NCBI GenBank assembly: GCA_025458675.1
Contig: JALORY010000020.1
Location: 1 to 36,610 of the forward strand
Direction: 5' to 3'
From: Gammaproteobacteria bacterium
GTDB taxonomy: Bacteria; Pseudomonadota; Gammaproteobacteria; Chromatiales; Chromatiaceae
Length of the DNA: 36,610 nucleotides
The stretch's first letter is position 1; every line of letters begins with the position of its first letter. The notes beneath the pieces are model-generated. The model made no database searches. It was not told where the DNA came from and saw only the letters and a list, made by a program, of their open reading frames with translations. Positions 28,718 through 36,121 of the stretch are shown here, piece after piece. The position numbers and the translations under genes are program-made.

Positions 28718-30088
28718 ATGGGCCTCCTCGACCTCATCATTCCGCGCAAGACCTTCTCGCACGGCGGGATCCACCCCGCCGAGCACAAGGAGCTGACGGC
28801 CGGCCTGCCGATCCGCCGGCTGCCGTTCGCGCCCGAGCTCGCGGTGCTGCTGTCGCAGCACCGTGGCGCCCCCGCCGTGCCGATCGTCAAGGTCGGTCAG
28901 GAGGTGGTGCGCGGCGAGCCCATTGCGCGGGCCGCGGGCTTCGTCTCGGTGCCGATGCACGCGCCGGCGACCGGCGTCGTCAGGGCGATCGAGCCCTGCG
29001 CGACCGCCGAGGGGCCGAAGGCGGAGGCGATCGTCATCGAGGTCTACCAGGCCGCGCCCCAGCAGGTGCTGTACGACGGCGTGGTGGACGTCGAGACCCT
29101 CACGCCGGACGAGATCGTGATGGCCGTGCAGGAGGCCGGGCTCGTCGGGCTGGGCGGGGCGGCATTCCCCAGCCACGTGAAGATGAAGCCCCCGAAGGGC
29201 AAGCAGGTCGAGATCGTGGTGGTGAACGGCTGCGAGTGCGAGCCGTATCTCACCTGCGACCACCGGGTCATGCTCGAGAAGACCGATCAGCTGCTGCGCG
29301 GCGTCCGCATCGCGATGAAGGCAACGGGCGTGTCGCGGGCGATGATCGGTGTCGAGGACAACAAGCTCGACGCGGTCGCCGCCATCCAGGCGAAGCTGCC
29401 CGCCGCCGGCGGCATCACGGTGCACGCGATCGAGACCAAGTACCCGCAGGGGGCCGAGAAGATGCTGATCGAGAGCCTGCTCGGCCGGCAGGTGCCGCCG
29501 GGCGGGCTGCCGGCCGATGTCGGGGTCGCGGTCTTCAACGTCGGCACGCTCGCCCAGATGGGCGAACTGCTGCCGCGCGGCCGCGGCCTGATCGAGCGGG
29601 TGGTGACGGTGTCCGGGCCGGGCGTGCAGCGACCGGGGAACTATCTGGTGCCCATCGGCACGCCCCTGCGCTTCGTGCTCGACCACGTGGGCGCGAAGCC
29701 CACCGCCAACGAGGTGATCCTCGGCGGCCCGATGATGGGCATGTCCGTCGCGTCGGTGGACGTGCCGATCACCAAGGCGGTGTCGGGCATCGTGGTGTAC
29801 GAGCGCGACGACGCGGATCAGAAGCACCGCTTCGTGTTCCCCTGCATCAAGTGTGCGCGCTGCGTCGAGGCCTGCCCGATGCACCTCAACCCCTCGATGC
29901 TCGGCGAGCTCGCGCGCAAGCGGCAGTACGAAACGATGGAGCAGCAGTACAGCCTCAACGACTGCTTCGAGTGCGGCTGCTGCGCGTACGTCTGCCCGTC
30001 CAACATCCCGCTGACCCAGTACTTCCGCATCGCCAAGGCGATCAACCGCGAGCAGAAGGTCGAGGCCGCCAAGGCGGAGAAGAAATGA
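28718..30088 (+). CDS. rnfC: Electron transport complex subunit RnfC
   Basis: 456-residue peripheral subunit of Rnf carrying the NADH/FMN site and two [4Fe-4S] clusters. The N-terminus FSHGGIHPAEHKELTAGLPI and the flavin/NADH region GLVGLGGAAFPSHVKMKPP and VVNGCECEPYLTCD are typical. Cluster motifs are CIKCARCVEACPMHLNP and CFECGCCAYVCPSNIPL. It lacks the long alanine-rich C-terminal extension of E. coli RsxC (about 740 residues) and is close to the clostridial size. It starts rnfC-D-G-E-A, the clostridial gene order, 55 bp after the PFOR gene. Confidence 0.97.
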   Translation: MGLLDLIIPRKTFSHGGIHPAEHKELTAGLPIRRLPFAPELAVLLSQHRGAPAVPIVKVGQEVVRGEPIARAAGFVSVPMHAPATGVVRAIEPCATAEGPKAEAIVIEVYQAAPQQVLYDGVVDVETLTPDEIVMAVQEAGLVGLGGAAFPSHVKMKPPKGKQVEIVVVNGCECEPYLTCDHRVMLEKTDQLLRGVRIAMKATGVSRAMIGVEDNKLDAVAAIQAKLPAAGGITVHAIETKYPQGAEKMLIESLLGRQVPPGGLPADVGVAVFNVGTLAQMGELLPRGRGLIERVVTVSGPGVQRPGNYLVPIGTPLRFVLDHVGAKPTANEVILGGPMMGMSVASVDVPITKAVSGIVVYERDDADQKHRFVFPCIKCARCVEACPMHLNPSMLGELARKRQYETMEQQYSLNDCFECGCCAYVCPSNIPLTQYFRIAKAINREQKVEAAKAEKK

Positions 30089-30125
30089 GCCACCCGCGCG
30101 CACCCGGATCCAGCCGGGCAGAGCC

Positions 30126-31199
30126 ATGCTGACCAAGGCGCCCGTCGAGATCCGCACCTCGCCGCACCTCAAGAAGGCGCAGACGGTCGAGGACATCATG
30201 CGCAACGTGGTGTACGCGTTGCTGCCGATCTGCGCCTACGCCGTCTGGCAGTTCGGGATCAGCGCGCTGGCGCTCATCCTCGTCAGCGTGGCGAGCTGCG
30301 TCGGCACGGAGGCCTTCTTCGCGCGCCTGCAGGGCAAGGGCAGCACCGTCTCGGACTGGAGCGTCACGATCACCGGCATCCTGCTCGCGCTCACGCTGCC
30401 GCCCGGCTTCCCGCTGTGGATGGCGGCGGTCGCGGGCGTCGTGGCCGTGGGGCTGGGCAAGATGCTGTTCGGCGGCATCGGCTACAACGTCATGAACCCG
30501 GCCCTCATCGGCCGCGCCTTCGTCCAGGCGGCCTTTCCGGTCGCCATCACCACCTGGACGCCGGCCTTCGCGCCGGGCCGCTTCACCGAGTTCATCCCGT
30601 CGACCCTGACGCTGCCGTTCATGCAGCCCCCGCCAGTGGCCGACTGGATCGCGGGTCTGCAGCTCGACGCCTTCACCGGCGCCACCCCCCTGGCGATCCA
30701 GAAGTTCGACCACGTGGAGGCGGGCACGCTGGACTTGTTCATGGGCTCGGTGCCGGGCTCGGCGGGCGAGACCTCGGCACTGCTGATCCTGCTCTGCGGT
30801 CTGTACCTCGCCGTGCGGCGGATGCTGGACTGGAGGATTCCGCTCGCGGTGTTCGCCGGCGCGCTCGCAGTGGCGATGCCGCTCTGGCTCGCGAATCCCG
30901 CGATCTATCCCTCCCCGGGTTTCGTGCTGTTCTCCGGCGGGCTGATGCTCGGGGCCGTGTTCATGGCGACCGACATGGTGGCCTCGCCCGTCACACCGCT
31001 CGGCGTGATCGTCTACGGCCTGCTGATCGGCGCGGTCACGGTGGTGATCCGCCTGTTCGGCGGCCTCAACGAGGGCGTGATGTACGCGATCCTGCTCGCC
31101 AACGCGCTCTCGCCGCTCATCTCGGGCTGGACTCAGCCCCGGGTGTTCGGCGCGAGGCGCCAGGGCCGCTGGTTCGCCCGCAAGCCGGAGGGCCGGTGA
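30126..31199 (+). CDS. rnfD: Electron transport complex subunit RnfD
   Basis: 357-residue integral membrane subunit with about nine or ten helices, homologous to NqrB. The covalent FMN site is the threonine in FTGATPLAI (near residue 187), matching the family S/T-GAT motif. N-terminal EIRTSPHLKKAQTVEDIM and VMNPALIGRAFVQAAFP are also conserved. It is believed to be part of the ion-translocating path. It lies 37 bp after rnfC; its TGA overlaps an ATG that opens a 14-codon mini-frame leading to rnfG. Confidence 0.96.
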   Translation: MLTKAPVEIRTSPHLKKAQTVEDIMRNVVYALLPICAYAVWQFGISALALILVSVASCVGTEAFFARLQGKGSTVSDWSVTITGILLALTLPPGFPLWMAAVAGVVAVGLGKMLFGGIGYNVMNPALIGRAFVQAAFPVAITTWTPAFAPGRFTEFIPSTLTLPFMQPPPVADWIAGLQLDAFTGATPLAIQKFDHVEAGTLDLFMGSVPGSAGETSALLILLCGLYLAVRRMLDWRIPLAVFAGALAVAMPLWLANPAIYPSPGFVLFSGGLMLGAVFMATDMVASPVTPLGVIVYGLLIGAVTVVIRLFGGLNEGVMYAILLANALSPLISGWTQPRVFGARRQGRWFARKPEGR

Positions 31200-31244
31200 T
31201 GGGTCTTCTCCACGCCCGCGTGACAGGGGGGAGCGCGGCATGAG
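31200..31244 (+). other. Possible 14-codon coupling mini-ORF between rnfD and rnfG
   Basis: An ATG overlapping the rnfD stop (TGATG) begins a 14-codon frame (MGLLHARVTGGSAA). Its TGA overlaps the rnfG ATG (ATGA at 31240). This chain of overlaps could couple translation across the gap. It may also be chance. Confidence 0.3.
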
Positions 31245-31941
31245 TGCCGAGATGCCCGTGCAGGGAGTGCCGCAGGGAGTGCCGCAGGGGGTGCCGTTCC
31301 TGCCGATGGTCCGCACCCTGGGTCTCATCTCCCTGGTCTGCGGATTCGCGGTGACCCTCGCCTACCAGTGGACCAAGCCCTACGTCGAGGAGAACCAGCG
31401 CGTCACGACCGAGCGGGCGGTGCTGGCCGTGCTGCCCCAGGCAGTGACGCAGAAGGCCTTCGTGCTGGGCGAGCGGGGCGTCGCGCCCGCCGCAGCCGAC
31501 AGCCCGGCGGAAGATGTCGTGTACGTCGGCTTCGACGCCGCGGGCAAGGTCGTCGGCATCGCCGCGCGCGGCGCTTCGCGCGGCTACGCCGATCTGGTGC
31601 ACATCATGTTTTCCTACGACCCGGCCTGCGAGTGCATCAACGCGCTCAAGGTGACGAAGATGAACGAGACGCCGGGGCTCGGCGACACCGTGCTCAGGGA
31701 CCCGAGTTTCAAGAGAAACTTCGAGGCCCTCGATGCGCGCGTGAATGCCGAGGGGACCGCGCTCGCCAACCGCATCGTCACCGTCAAGCACGGCACGAAG
31801 CGCGAGGCGTGGCAGATCGACGCGATCTCCGGGTCGACGGTGACCTCCAAGGCGATCGGTCGCGGGCTGGACCAGAGCGCCCAGCGGCTGGTGCCGCGCA
31901 TCCGGCGCCACCTGGCGGAACTGGAGCGGGCCGGCCCATGA
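31240..31941 (+). CDS. rnfG: Electron transport complex subunit RnfG
   Basis: 233-residue subunit with one N-terminal helix (LGLISLVCGFAVTLAYQW) and a periplasmic flavin domain, homologous to NqrC. The covalent FMN threonine lies in DAISGSTVTSKAI, matching SG[AS]T-x-T. NETPGLGDTV is another family motif. The ATG follows GGGGGAG. Before the helix is a short repeat: three copies of QGVP encoded by a 12-bp tandem unit (31261-31296), which is unusual for RnfG. Confidence 0.95.
   Translation: MSAEMPVQGVPQGVPQGVPFLPMVRTLGLISLVCGFAVTLAYQWTKPYVEENQRVTTERAVLAVLPQAVTQKAFVLGERGVAPAAADSPAEDVVYVGFDAAGKVVGIAARGASRGYADLVHIMFSYDPACECINALKVTKMNETPGLGDTVLRDPSFKRNFEALDARVNAEGTALANRIVTVKHGTKREAWQIDAISGSTVTSKAIGRGLDQSAQRLVPRIRRHLAELERAGP
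31261..31296 (+). repeat. Three tandem 12-bp units in the rnfG N-terminus
   Basis: Unit CAGGGAGTGCCG occurs twice exactly and a third time with one change (GGA to GGG), encoding QGVP three times. The unit is a multiple of three, so slippage would change length without breaking the frame. Confidence 0.85.
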
Positions 31942-32007
31942 GGGGCGACGCGTGAGGGCGAGAGTCGATGGACGCCGCGTCCGCCGGACGCGGGTCGGGG
32001 AGGGGGA

Positions 32008-32667
32008 ATGAGTCTTTCGAGCAAGGAAGAGCCGCTCACGCTCGACACCTTCGTACGCGGCATCTGGAAGGAGAACCCGGTCTTCGTGACCGTACTCGGC
32101 ATGTGCCCGACGCTCGCGGTCACGAACTCGGCGACCAACGCGCTGAGCATGGGAGCGGCGACCCTCTTCGTGCTGCTGTGCTCCAATGTGCTCGTCTCGA
32201 TGCTGCGCAAGTCGATTCCGAAGCAGGTGCGCATCGCCGCCTACATCGTGGTGATCGCCTCCTTCGTCACCGTCGTCGACTATGCGATCCAGGCGATCAG
32301 CCTCCAGGTGTACGAGGCGCTGGGCGCCTTCATCCAGCTCATCGTCGTCAACTGCATCATCCTGGGGCGGGCCGAGGCCTACGCTTCGCGGCAGACGGTC
32401 CTCAACACCGCGGTGAACAGCGTCGGTACGGGAATCGGGTTCACCCTGGCGCTGCTCTGTCTCGGCGTCGTGCGGGAACTGCTCGGGGCCGGCACGCTGT
32501 TCGGCGCGCGGATCCTGCCCGAGCAGTTCCAGCCCTGGGTGCTGATGCTGCTGCCGGCTGGCGGGTTCTTCGTGCTCGCGGGCTGGCTGCTGCTGATCGA
32601 CTGGATGAACATCCGCAAGGAGCGCCGCGCGCTCGAGCAGCAGGGGGCGACCGTCCATGGGCAATGA
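32008..32667 (+). CDS. rnfE: Electron transport complex subunit RnfE
   Basis: 219-residue membrane subunit with six helices, homologous to NqrD. It carries two conserved half-membrane cysteines, GMCPTLAV and VVNCIILGR, which with the matching pair in RnfA bind the intramembrane iron-sulfur centre. NPVFVTVLG and TNSATNALSMG are typical. The ATG follows a strong GGGGAGGGGGA site. Its 3' end overlaps rnfA by 11 bp. Confidence 0.96.
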   Translation: MSLSSKEEPLTLDTFVRGIWKENPVFVTVLGMCPTLAVTNSATNALSMGAATLFVLLCSNVLVSMLRKSIPKQVRIAAYIVVIASFVTVVDYAIQAISLQVYEALGAFIQLIVVNCIILGRAEAYASRQTVLNTAVNSVGTGIGFTLALLCLGVVRELLGAGTLFGARILPEQFQPWVLMLLPAGGFFVLAGWLLLIDWMNIRKERRALEQQGATVHGQ

Positions 32668-33247
32668 GAGTCTCGGTTTCATCTTCCTCAACGCCCTGCT
32701 GATCAACAACTTCGTGCTGGCGATGTTCCTTGGCATCTGCCCCTTCCTCGGCGTCTCGGCGAAGAAGGACACCGCCCTCAACATGGGCATCGCGACCACC
32801 TTCGTGATGTTCGTGAGCTCGATGTGCGCCTACGGACTCAACTGGCTGCTGGTCAAGCTGGGCATCGAGTTCCTGCGCCTCATCAGCTATATCGTGGTGA
32901 TCGCCTCCGCGGTGCAGCTGGTCGAGATGATCATCAAGAAGTACTCGCCGGCACTGTTCCGCGCCCTGGGCATCTACCTGCCGCTCATCACCACCAACTG
33001 TGCGGTGCTGGGCATCGCGGTGTTCCAGACGGCGAAGAACTACGACCTCCTGCAGAGTGCGGTCTACAGCGTCAGCGCCGGGCTCGGCTTCACGCTCGCG
33101 CTCCTGCTGATGGCGGGTCTGCGCGAGAAGCTCGTCCTCGCCGACGTGCCGTCGATTGCGCGCGGGACGGGGATGACGCTGATCCTGGCGGGCCTGCTGT
33201 CGCTGGCGTTCATGGGCTTCGCGGGCCTGGGAGGCGGCGGTGATTGA
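32657..33247 (+). CDS. rnfA: Electron transport complex subunit RnfA
   Basis: 196-residue membrane subunit with six helices, homologous to NqrE and inverted relative to RnfE. Cysteines in LGICPFLGVS and TTNCAVLG supply the other ligands of the shared intramembrane iron-sulfur centre. INNFVLAMFLG and QTAKNYDLLQSAVYS are strong family markers. It overlaps rnfE by 11 bp and the following small cysteine-rich gene by 8 bp, so all three are probably translated together. Confidence 0.96.
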   Translation: MGNESLGFIFLNALLINNFVLAMFLGICPFLGVSAKKDTALNMGIATTFVMFVSSMCAYGLNWLLVKLGIEFLRLISYIVVIASAVQLVEMIIKKYSPALFRALGIYLPLITTNCAVLGIAVFQTAKNYDLLQSAVYSVSAGLGFTLALLLMAGLREKLVLADVPSIARGTGMTLILAGLLSLAFMGFAGLGGGGD

Positions 33248-33419
33248 GGCGCTTCTCGCTTCCGCGGTGATTCTCCTGATCCTGCTCGTCGGCCTGACCG
33301 TGGACGCGCTGTACCAGCGGTTCGCACGCCGCAACCCGGCACTCGGGCCCTTCCGCGGCGAGGGAGGCTGCGGCGGCGGATGCCGCTGCAGCGGCGGAAG
33401 CTGCAGGATCGGGGACTGA
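33240..33419 (+). CDS. Small cysteine-rich membrane protein, NqrM-like in design (putative Rnf maturation factor)
   Basis: 59 residues, GTG start overlapping the rnfA stop by 8 bp. One N-terminal helix (LLASAVILLILLVGL, about residues 5-19) is followed by a short basic linker and a cysteine-rich tail with Cys44, Cys48, Cys50 and Cys55 (CGGGCRCSGGSC). NqrM (DUF539), required to assemble the intramembrane iron centre of Na+-NQR, has the same plan: one helix and four cysteines, encoded beside nqr genes. RnfA and RnfE are the homologues of NqrE and NqrD, which hold that centre. A maturation or iron-delivery role for Rnf is therefore inferred; clear sequence homology to NqrM could not be shown. 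Position and the open frame make it a real gene with good likelihood. Confidence 0.75.
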   Translation: MIEALLASAVILLILLVGLTVDALYQRFARRNPALGPFRGEGGCGGGCRCSGGSCRIGD

Positions 33420-33441
33420 GACCGTGCCGGGGCAACGGGAA

Positions 33442-33470
33442 CCGGGCTCGCGTAGAATCCCGGGCTCGCG
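33442..33470 (+). repeat. 11-bp direct repeat flanking a candidate -10 before the first FNR gene
   Basis: CCGGGCTCGCG occurs at 33442-33452 and 33460-33470, with TAGAAT (33453-33458) between the copies. This is the only gap inside the second half of the operon that could hold an internal promoter; no good -35 was found. Confidence 0.45.
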
Positions 33471-33497
33471 CGCAATTGCAACGCTGGAGCACAGGAA

Positions 33498-34358
33498 ATG
33501 AGCGACATCGATTTCGAGCTCGGCCCGATCTGCGAGGCCACCGTCAAGGGGAACCAGCGCATCACGCCCCCGGCGTCCGACGAGGTGCGGCACCTCGTGC
33601 TGCACGTCGACGACCCGGCGTTCCGCTTCCTCGAGGGGCAGACGATCGGTGTCGTGGTGCCAGGGCCACACGCCTTCGGGAACCGGTACCACCTGCGGCG
33701 GTACTCGGTGGCCAATGCGCGACAGTCGGCGGCCGAGGATGGCGTGGACGTGGAGATCCTGGTCCGGCGGTGCTTCTACGTCGACGACGTGAGCGGCGAG
33801 CGCTACCCCGGCATCGCGTCCAACTACCTGTGCGACGCGGCGCCAGGCCAGCGGATCACGCTCTCGGGCCCTTACCGCAGCCCGTTCCGCATGCCGCCGG
33901 GGACCAGCGCCAACCTCCTCATGATCGGCGTCGGGACCGGCGTTGCGCCGTTCCGCGGCTTCATTCAGCACATCTACGGGCAGGTGGGCGGCTGGCAAGG
34001 CAAGGTGCGCCTGTTCTACGGGGCGCGGACCGGCATGGAGCTGCTCTACATGAACGACCAGAACGCGGACCTCGCGAACTACTACGACGAGCGGACCTTC
34101 AAGGCTTTCCAGGGCGTGGCGCCGCGCGCCCACCTGGGCGCGGAGGCCGGGCTCGAGCGGTCGATCGACGAGAATGCGCGCGAGGTGCTGGAACTGGTGG
34201 AGGATCCGAGTACCTACGTCTTCGTCGCGGGTCTCGAGCGCGTCGAGGAGGCGCTGGACAAGGCGATGGCGAAGGCGGCGGGCTCGGCGGAGCGCTGGCA
34301 GGCGCTCAAGGCGAGGCTGCGCGACGAGGACCGCTGGTCGGAGCTGATCTACGGCTGA
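33498..34358 (+). CDS. FNR-type flavoreductase (ferredoxin-NAD(P) reductase family), copy 1
   Basis: 286-residue flavoprotein of the plant-type ferredoxin-NADP+ reductase superfamily. The FAD-binding motif is RRYSVANAR, the diphosphate region is YRSPFRMPPG, and the NAD(P)-binding motif is GVGTGVAPFRGFIQ. The C-terminus TYVFVAGLERVEEALDKAM ... RWSELIYG follows plant FNR, whose last residue is a Tyr stacking on the flavin; here the Tyr is followed by one Gly. It probably exchanges electrons between NAD(P)H and ferredoxin or the PFOR/Rnf modules. It lies 78 bp after the small cysteine-rich gene and is paralogous to the next gene. Confidence 0.85.
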   Translation: MSDIDFELGPICEATVKGNQRITPPASDEVRHLVLHVDDPAFRFLEGQTIGVVVPGPHAFGNRYHLRRYSVANARQSAAEDGVDVEILVRRCFYVDDVSGERYPGIASNYLCDAAPGQRITLSGPYRSPFRMPPGTSANLLMIGVGTGVAPFRGFIQHIYGQVGGWQGKVRLFYGARTGMELLYMNDQNADLANYYDERTFKAFQGVAPRAHLGAEAGLERSIDENAREVLELVEDPSTYVFVAGLERVEEALDKAMAKAAGSAERWQALKARLRDEDRWSELIYG

Positions 34359-34370
34359 GCCGGCTGCCGG

Positions 34371-34387
34371 CCCGGCTCGTGGCCGGG
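34371..34387 (+). other. Intergenic hairpin after FNR copy 1
   Basis: CCCGGC-tcgtg-GCCGGG is a perfect 6-bp inverted repeat in the 54-bp gap between the two reductase genes. A similar hairpin follows copy 2. It may be a processing or stability element. Confidence 0.3.
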
Positions 34388-34412
34388 AGGGGTCTGCGCA
34401 GGGGGAGGACGG

Positions 34413-35228
34413 ATGCATCTCAGCAAGCTGGACAGGAGCCGCGCGGCGACCGCTCTGGTGGCCCGCAACGCCAGGGTCACCGCCGCGTCCGACCCGGTCG
34501 AGGTGCGGCGGCTGGTGCTCAACATCACCGGTCCCGGCGAGCGCCACTACGAGGGGCAGGCCCTCGGCATCGCCGTCGCGCGGGACGGCCGCGAGACGTT
34601 CCGCCTGTACACCATCGCCGAGGTGACGCCGGTGCCGGGAGACGGCGGCATCGACCTCGCGCTCTACGTGCGCCGCTGCGGTGGCCCCGTCTCGGACTAC
34701 CTCTGCGATCGCGCGCCCGGCGATGTCGTCACGGTCCATGGACCCTACGACTACCGCTTCCGTCTGCCGATGGACCGCCGGTCCAACCTCGTGATGATCG
34801 GGGCGGGCTCGGGTGTCGCCCCGTTCCGCGCGCTGGTCCACAAGGCCTACGAGTCGCGCGTCGACTGGAAGGGCAAGGTGCGGATCTACTACGGCCCGAC
34901 GACCGGCGTCGAGACGATCTACAACAACGAGCCGGGGGACATCGGCCAGTACTTCGACCGGCGGACTTTCCGGGCGATGGACGCGCTGAAGACGCGCCGC
35001 TCGATCCCCGGCAGTCACGAGCCCGGCCGGGGCCTCGCGGAGAACCTCGCCGAGCTGTGGGATCTGGTGCTCGATCCGGACACCTACGTCTACCTCGTGG
35101 GCACGCCGGCGCACGTCGCGGCGCTCGACACCGCAATGGCCGGCGCCGCCGGTGGCGAGGACGCGTGGACCCGCGCCAAGGACGCGCTCGCCCGCCGCAA
35201 CCACTGGGCGGAGCTGCTGTTCGACTGA
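34413..35228 (+). CDS. FNR-type flavoreductase, copy 2
   Basis: 271-residue paralogue of the preceding gene. It keeps the FAD motif as RLYTIAEV, the region YDYRFRLPMD and the NAD(P) motif GAGSGVAPFRALV, with the same C-terminal plan (TYVYLVGTPAHVAALD ... HWAELLFD). The terminal aromatic is Phe rather than Tyr, and the first 25 residues differ. Copies in tandem suggest a duplication with division of labour (for example NADH against NADPH) or a heterodimer. RBS GGGGAGGA lies just before the ATG. It ends 41 bp before ppsR. Confidence 0.84.
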   Translation: MHLSKLDRSRAATALVARNARVTAASDPVEVRRLVLNITGPGERHYEGQALGIAVARDGRETFRLYTIAEVTPVPGDGGIDLALYVRRCGGPVSDYLCDRAPGDVVTVHGPYDYRFRLPMDRRSNLVMIGAGSGVAPFRALVHKAYESRVDWKGKVRIYYGPTTGVETIYNNEPGDIGQYFDRRTFRAMDALKTRRSIPGSHEPGRGLAENLAELWDLVLDPDTYVYLVGTPAHVAALDTAMAGAAGGEDAWTRAKDALARRNHWAELLFD

Positions 35229-35235
35229 GCCGGCG

Positions 35236-35252
35236 GCCGTGCCCGGCACGGC
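35236..35252 (+). other. Intergenic hairpin after FNR copy 2
   Basis: GCCGTGC-ccg-GCACGGC is a perfect 7-bp inverted repeat between the reductase stop and ppsR. No T tract follows; ppsR is probably still co-transcribed. Confidence 0.3.
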
Positions 35253-35269
35253 GGCCCTGGGAGAGTGCC

Positions 35270-36067
35270 GTGAAGCGCAGCGTCTTCTTCGTCTCCGAGA
35301 GCACCGGCATCACGGCGGAGACGCTCGGGCACAGCCTCCTCGCGCAGTTCGAAGGCGTCGACTTCGAGACCGGCTACCAGCCCTACATCAACACCGCCTC
35401 CCGCGCGCTCGAGCTCGCAGAGCGCTTCGGCCAGCTCACGGCGGAGGAGGGGGTGCGGCCGATCGTGTTCGCCACGATGGTGGATCGGGAGGTGGGCGAC
35501 ATCCTCCGCGGCAGCTCCTGCTACTACGTCGAGGTGCTCGACGCATTCATGGGTGGGCTGAGCGAGGAGCTCGGCGTCGCGCCCACGCGCAAGGTCGGCC
35601 AGAGTCACGGCCTGCGCAATCTGGAGATGTACGACAAGCGGATCGACACCATCAACTTCGCCATGGCGAACGACGACGGGATGCGCCTCGACAACTTCGC
35701 CGAGGCCGACGTCATCCTCATGGGCGTCTCCCGCTGCGGCAAGACGCCGACCTGCCTCTACCTCGCGATGCACTACGGCCTGCGCGCGGCCAACTATCCC
35801 CTGACGCCCGACGACTTCGAAAAGGACGAGATCCCGCTGCAGCTCGTCCCTTTCCGGCACAAGATCTTCGGGTTGACCATCGACCCGCTCCGCCTGCACA
35901 AGGTGCGGGAGACCCGCCGGCCCGGCAGCGAGTACGCGTCGCTCGCGCGCTGCCAGACGGAGCTGCGGCAGGCCACGCGGATGTTCAGCCGGCTCGCGAT
36001 CCCGGTGCTCGACACCACCAGCCAGTCGATCGAGGAACTGGCGGCCCGCCTCGTCAAGATGCTCTGA
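35270..36067 (+). CDS. ppsR: PEP synthase regulatory protein (bifunctional kinase/pyrophosphorylase)
   Basis: 265-residue DUF299-family enzyme that inactivates phosphoenolpyruvate synthase by ADP-dependent phosphorylation and reactivates it by Pi-dependent pyrophosphorylation. It opens with FFVSESTGITAETLGHSLL; the nucleotide-binding loop is GVSRCGKT at residues 152-159, and SQSIEELAARLVKML ends the protein. The start is a GTG at 35270 preceded by GGGAGAG. Its place at the end of the rnf-PFOR-FNR operon is notable, because PEP synthase and PFOR both act on pyruvate. The ppsA target is not in the window. Confidence 0.95.
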   Translation: MKRSVFFVSESTGITAETLGHSLLAQFEGVDFETGYQPYINTASRALELAERFGQLTAEEGVRPIVFATMVDREVGDILRGSSCYYVEVLDAFMGGLSEELGVAPTRKVGQSHGLRNLEMYDKRIDTINFAMANDDGMRLDNFAEADVILMGVSRCGKTPTCLYLAMHYGLRAANYPLTPDDFEKDEIPLQLVPFRHKIFGLTIDPLRLHKVRETRRPGSEYASLARCQTELRQATRMFSRLAIPVLDTTSQSIEELAARLVKML

Positions 36068-36084
36068 CGCCGAGCGCCCCGCGG

Positions 36085-36121
36085 GCCCCGCCGGCCGGTC
36101 TGGCGGGGCAACGTCATTTTT
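36085..36121 (+). terminator. Likely terminator after ppsR
   Basis: A perfect 8-bp stem, GCCCCGCC / GGCGGGGC, with a 9-nt loop is followed after seven bases by TTTTT. The gap before the T run is longer than ideal. Its position 17 bp after the ppsR stop supports termination of the redox operon. Confidence 0.5.

Noticed and set aside
24985-28890. Very long open frame on the minus strand opposite PFOR and rnfC (about 1300 codons)
   Set aside because: It is antisense to conserved domains, is rich in Arg, His, Leu, Val and Asp as expected from reading GC-rich codons backwards, and matches no family.
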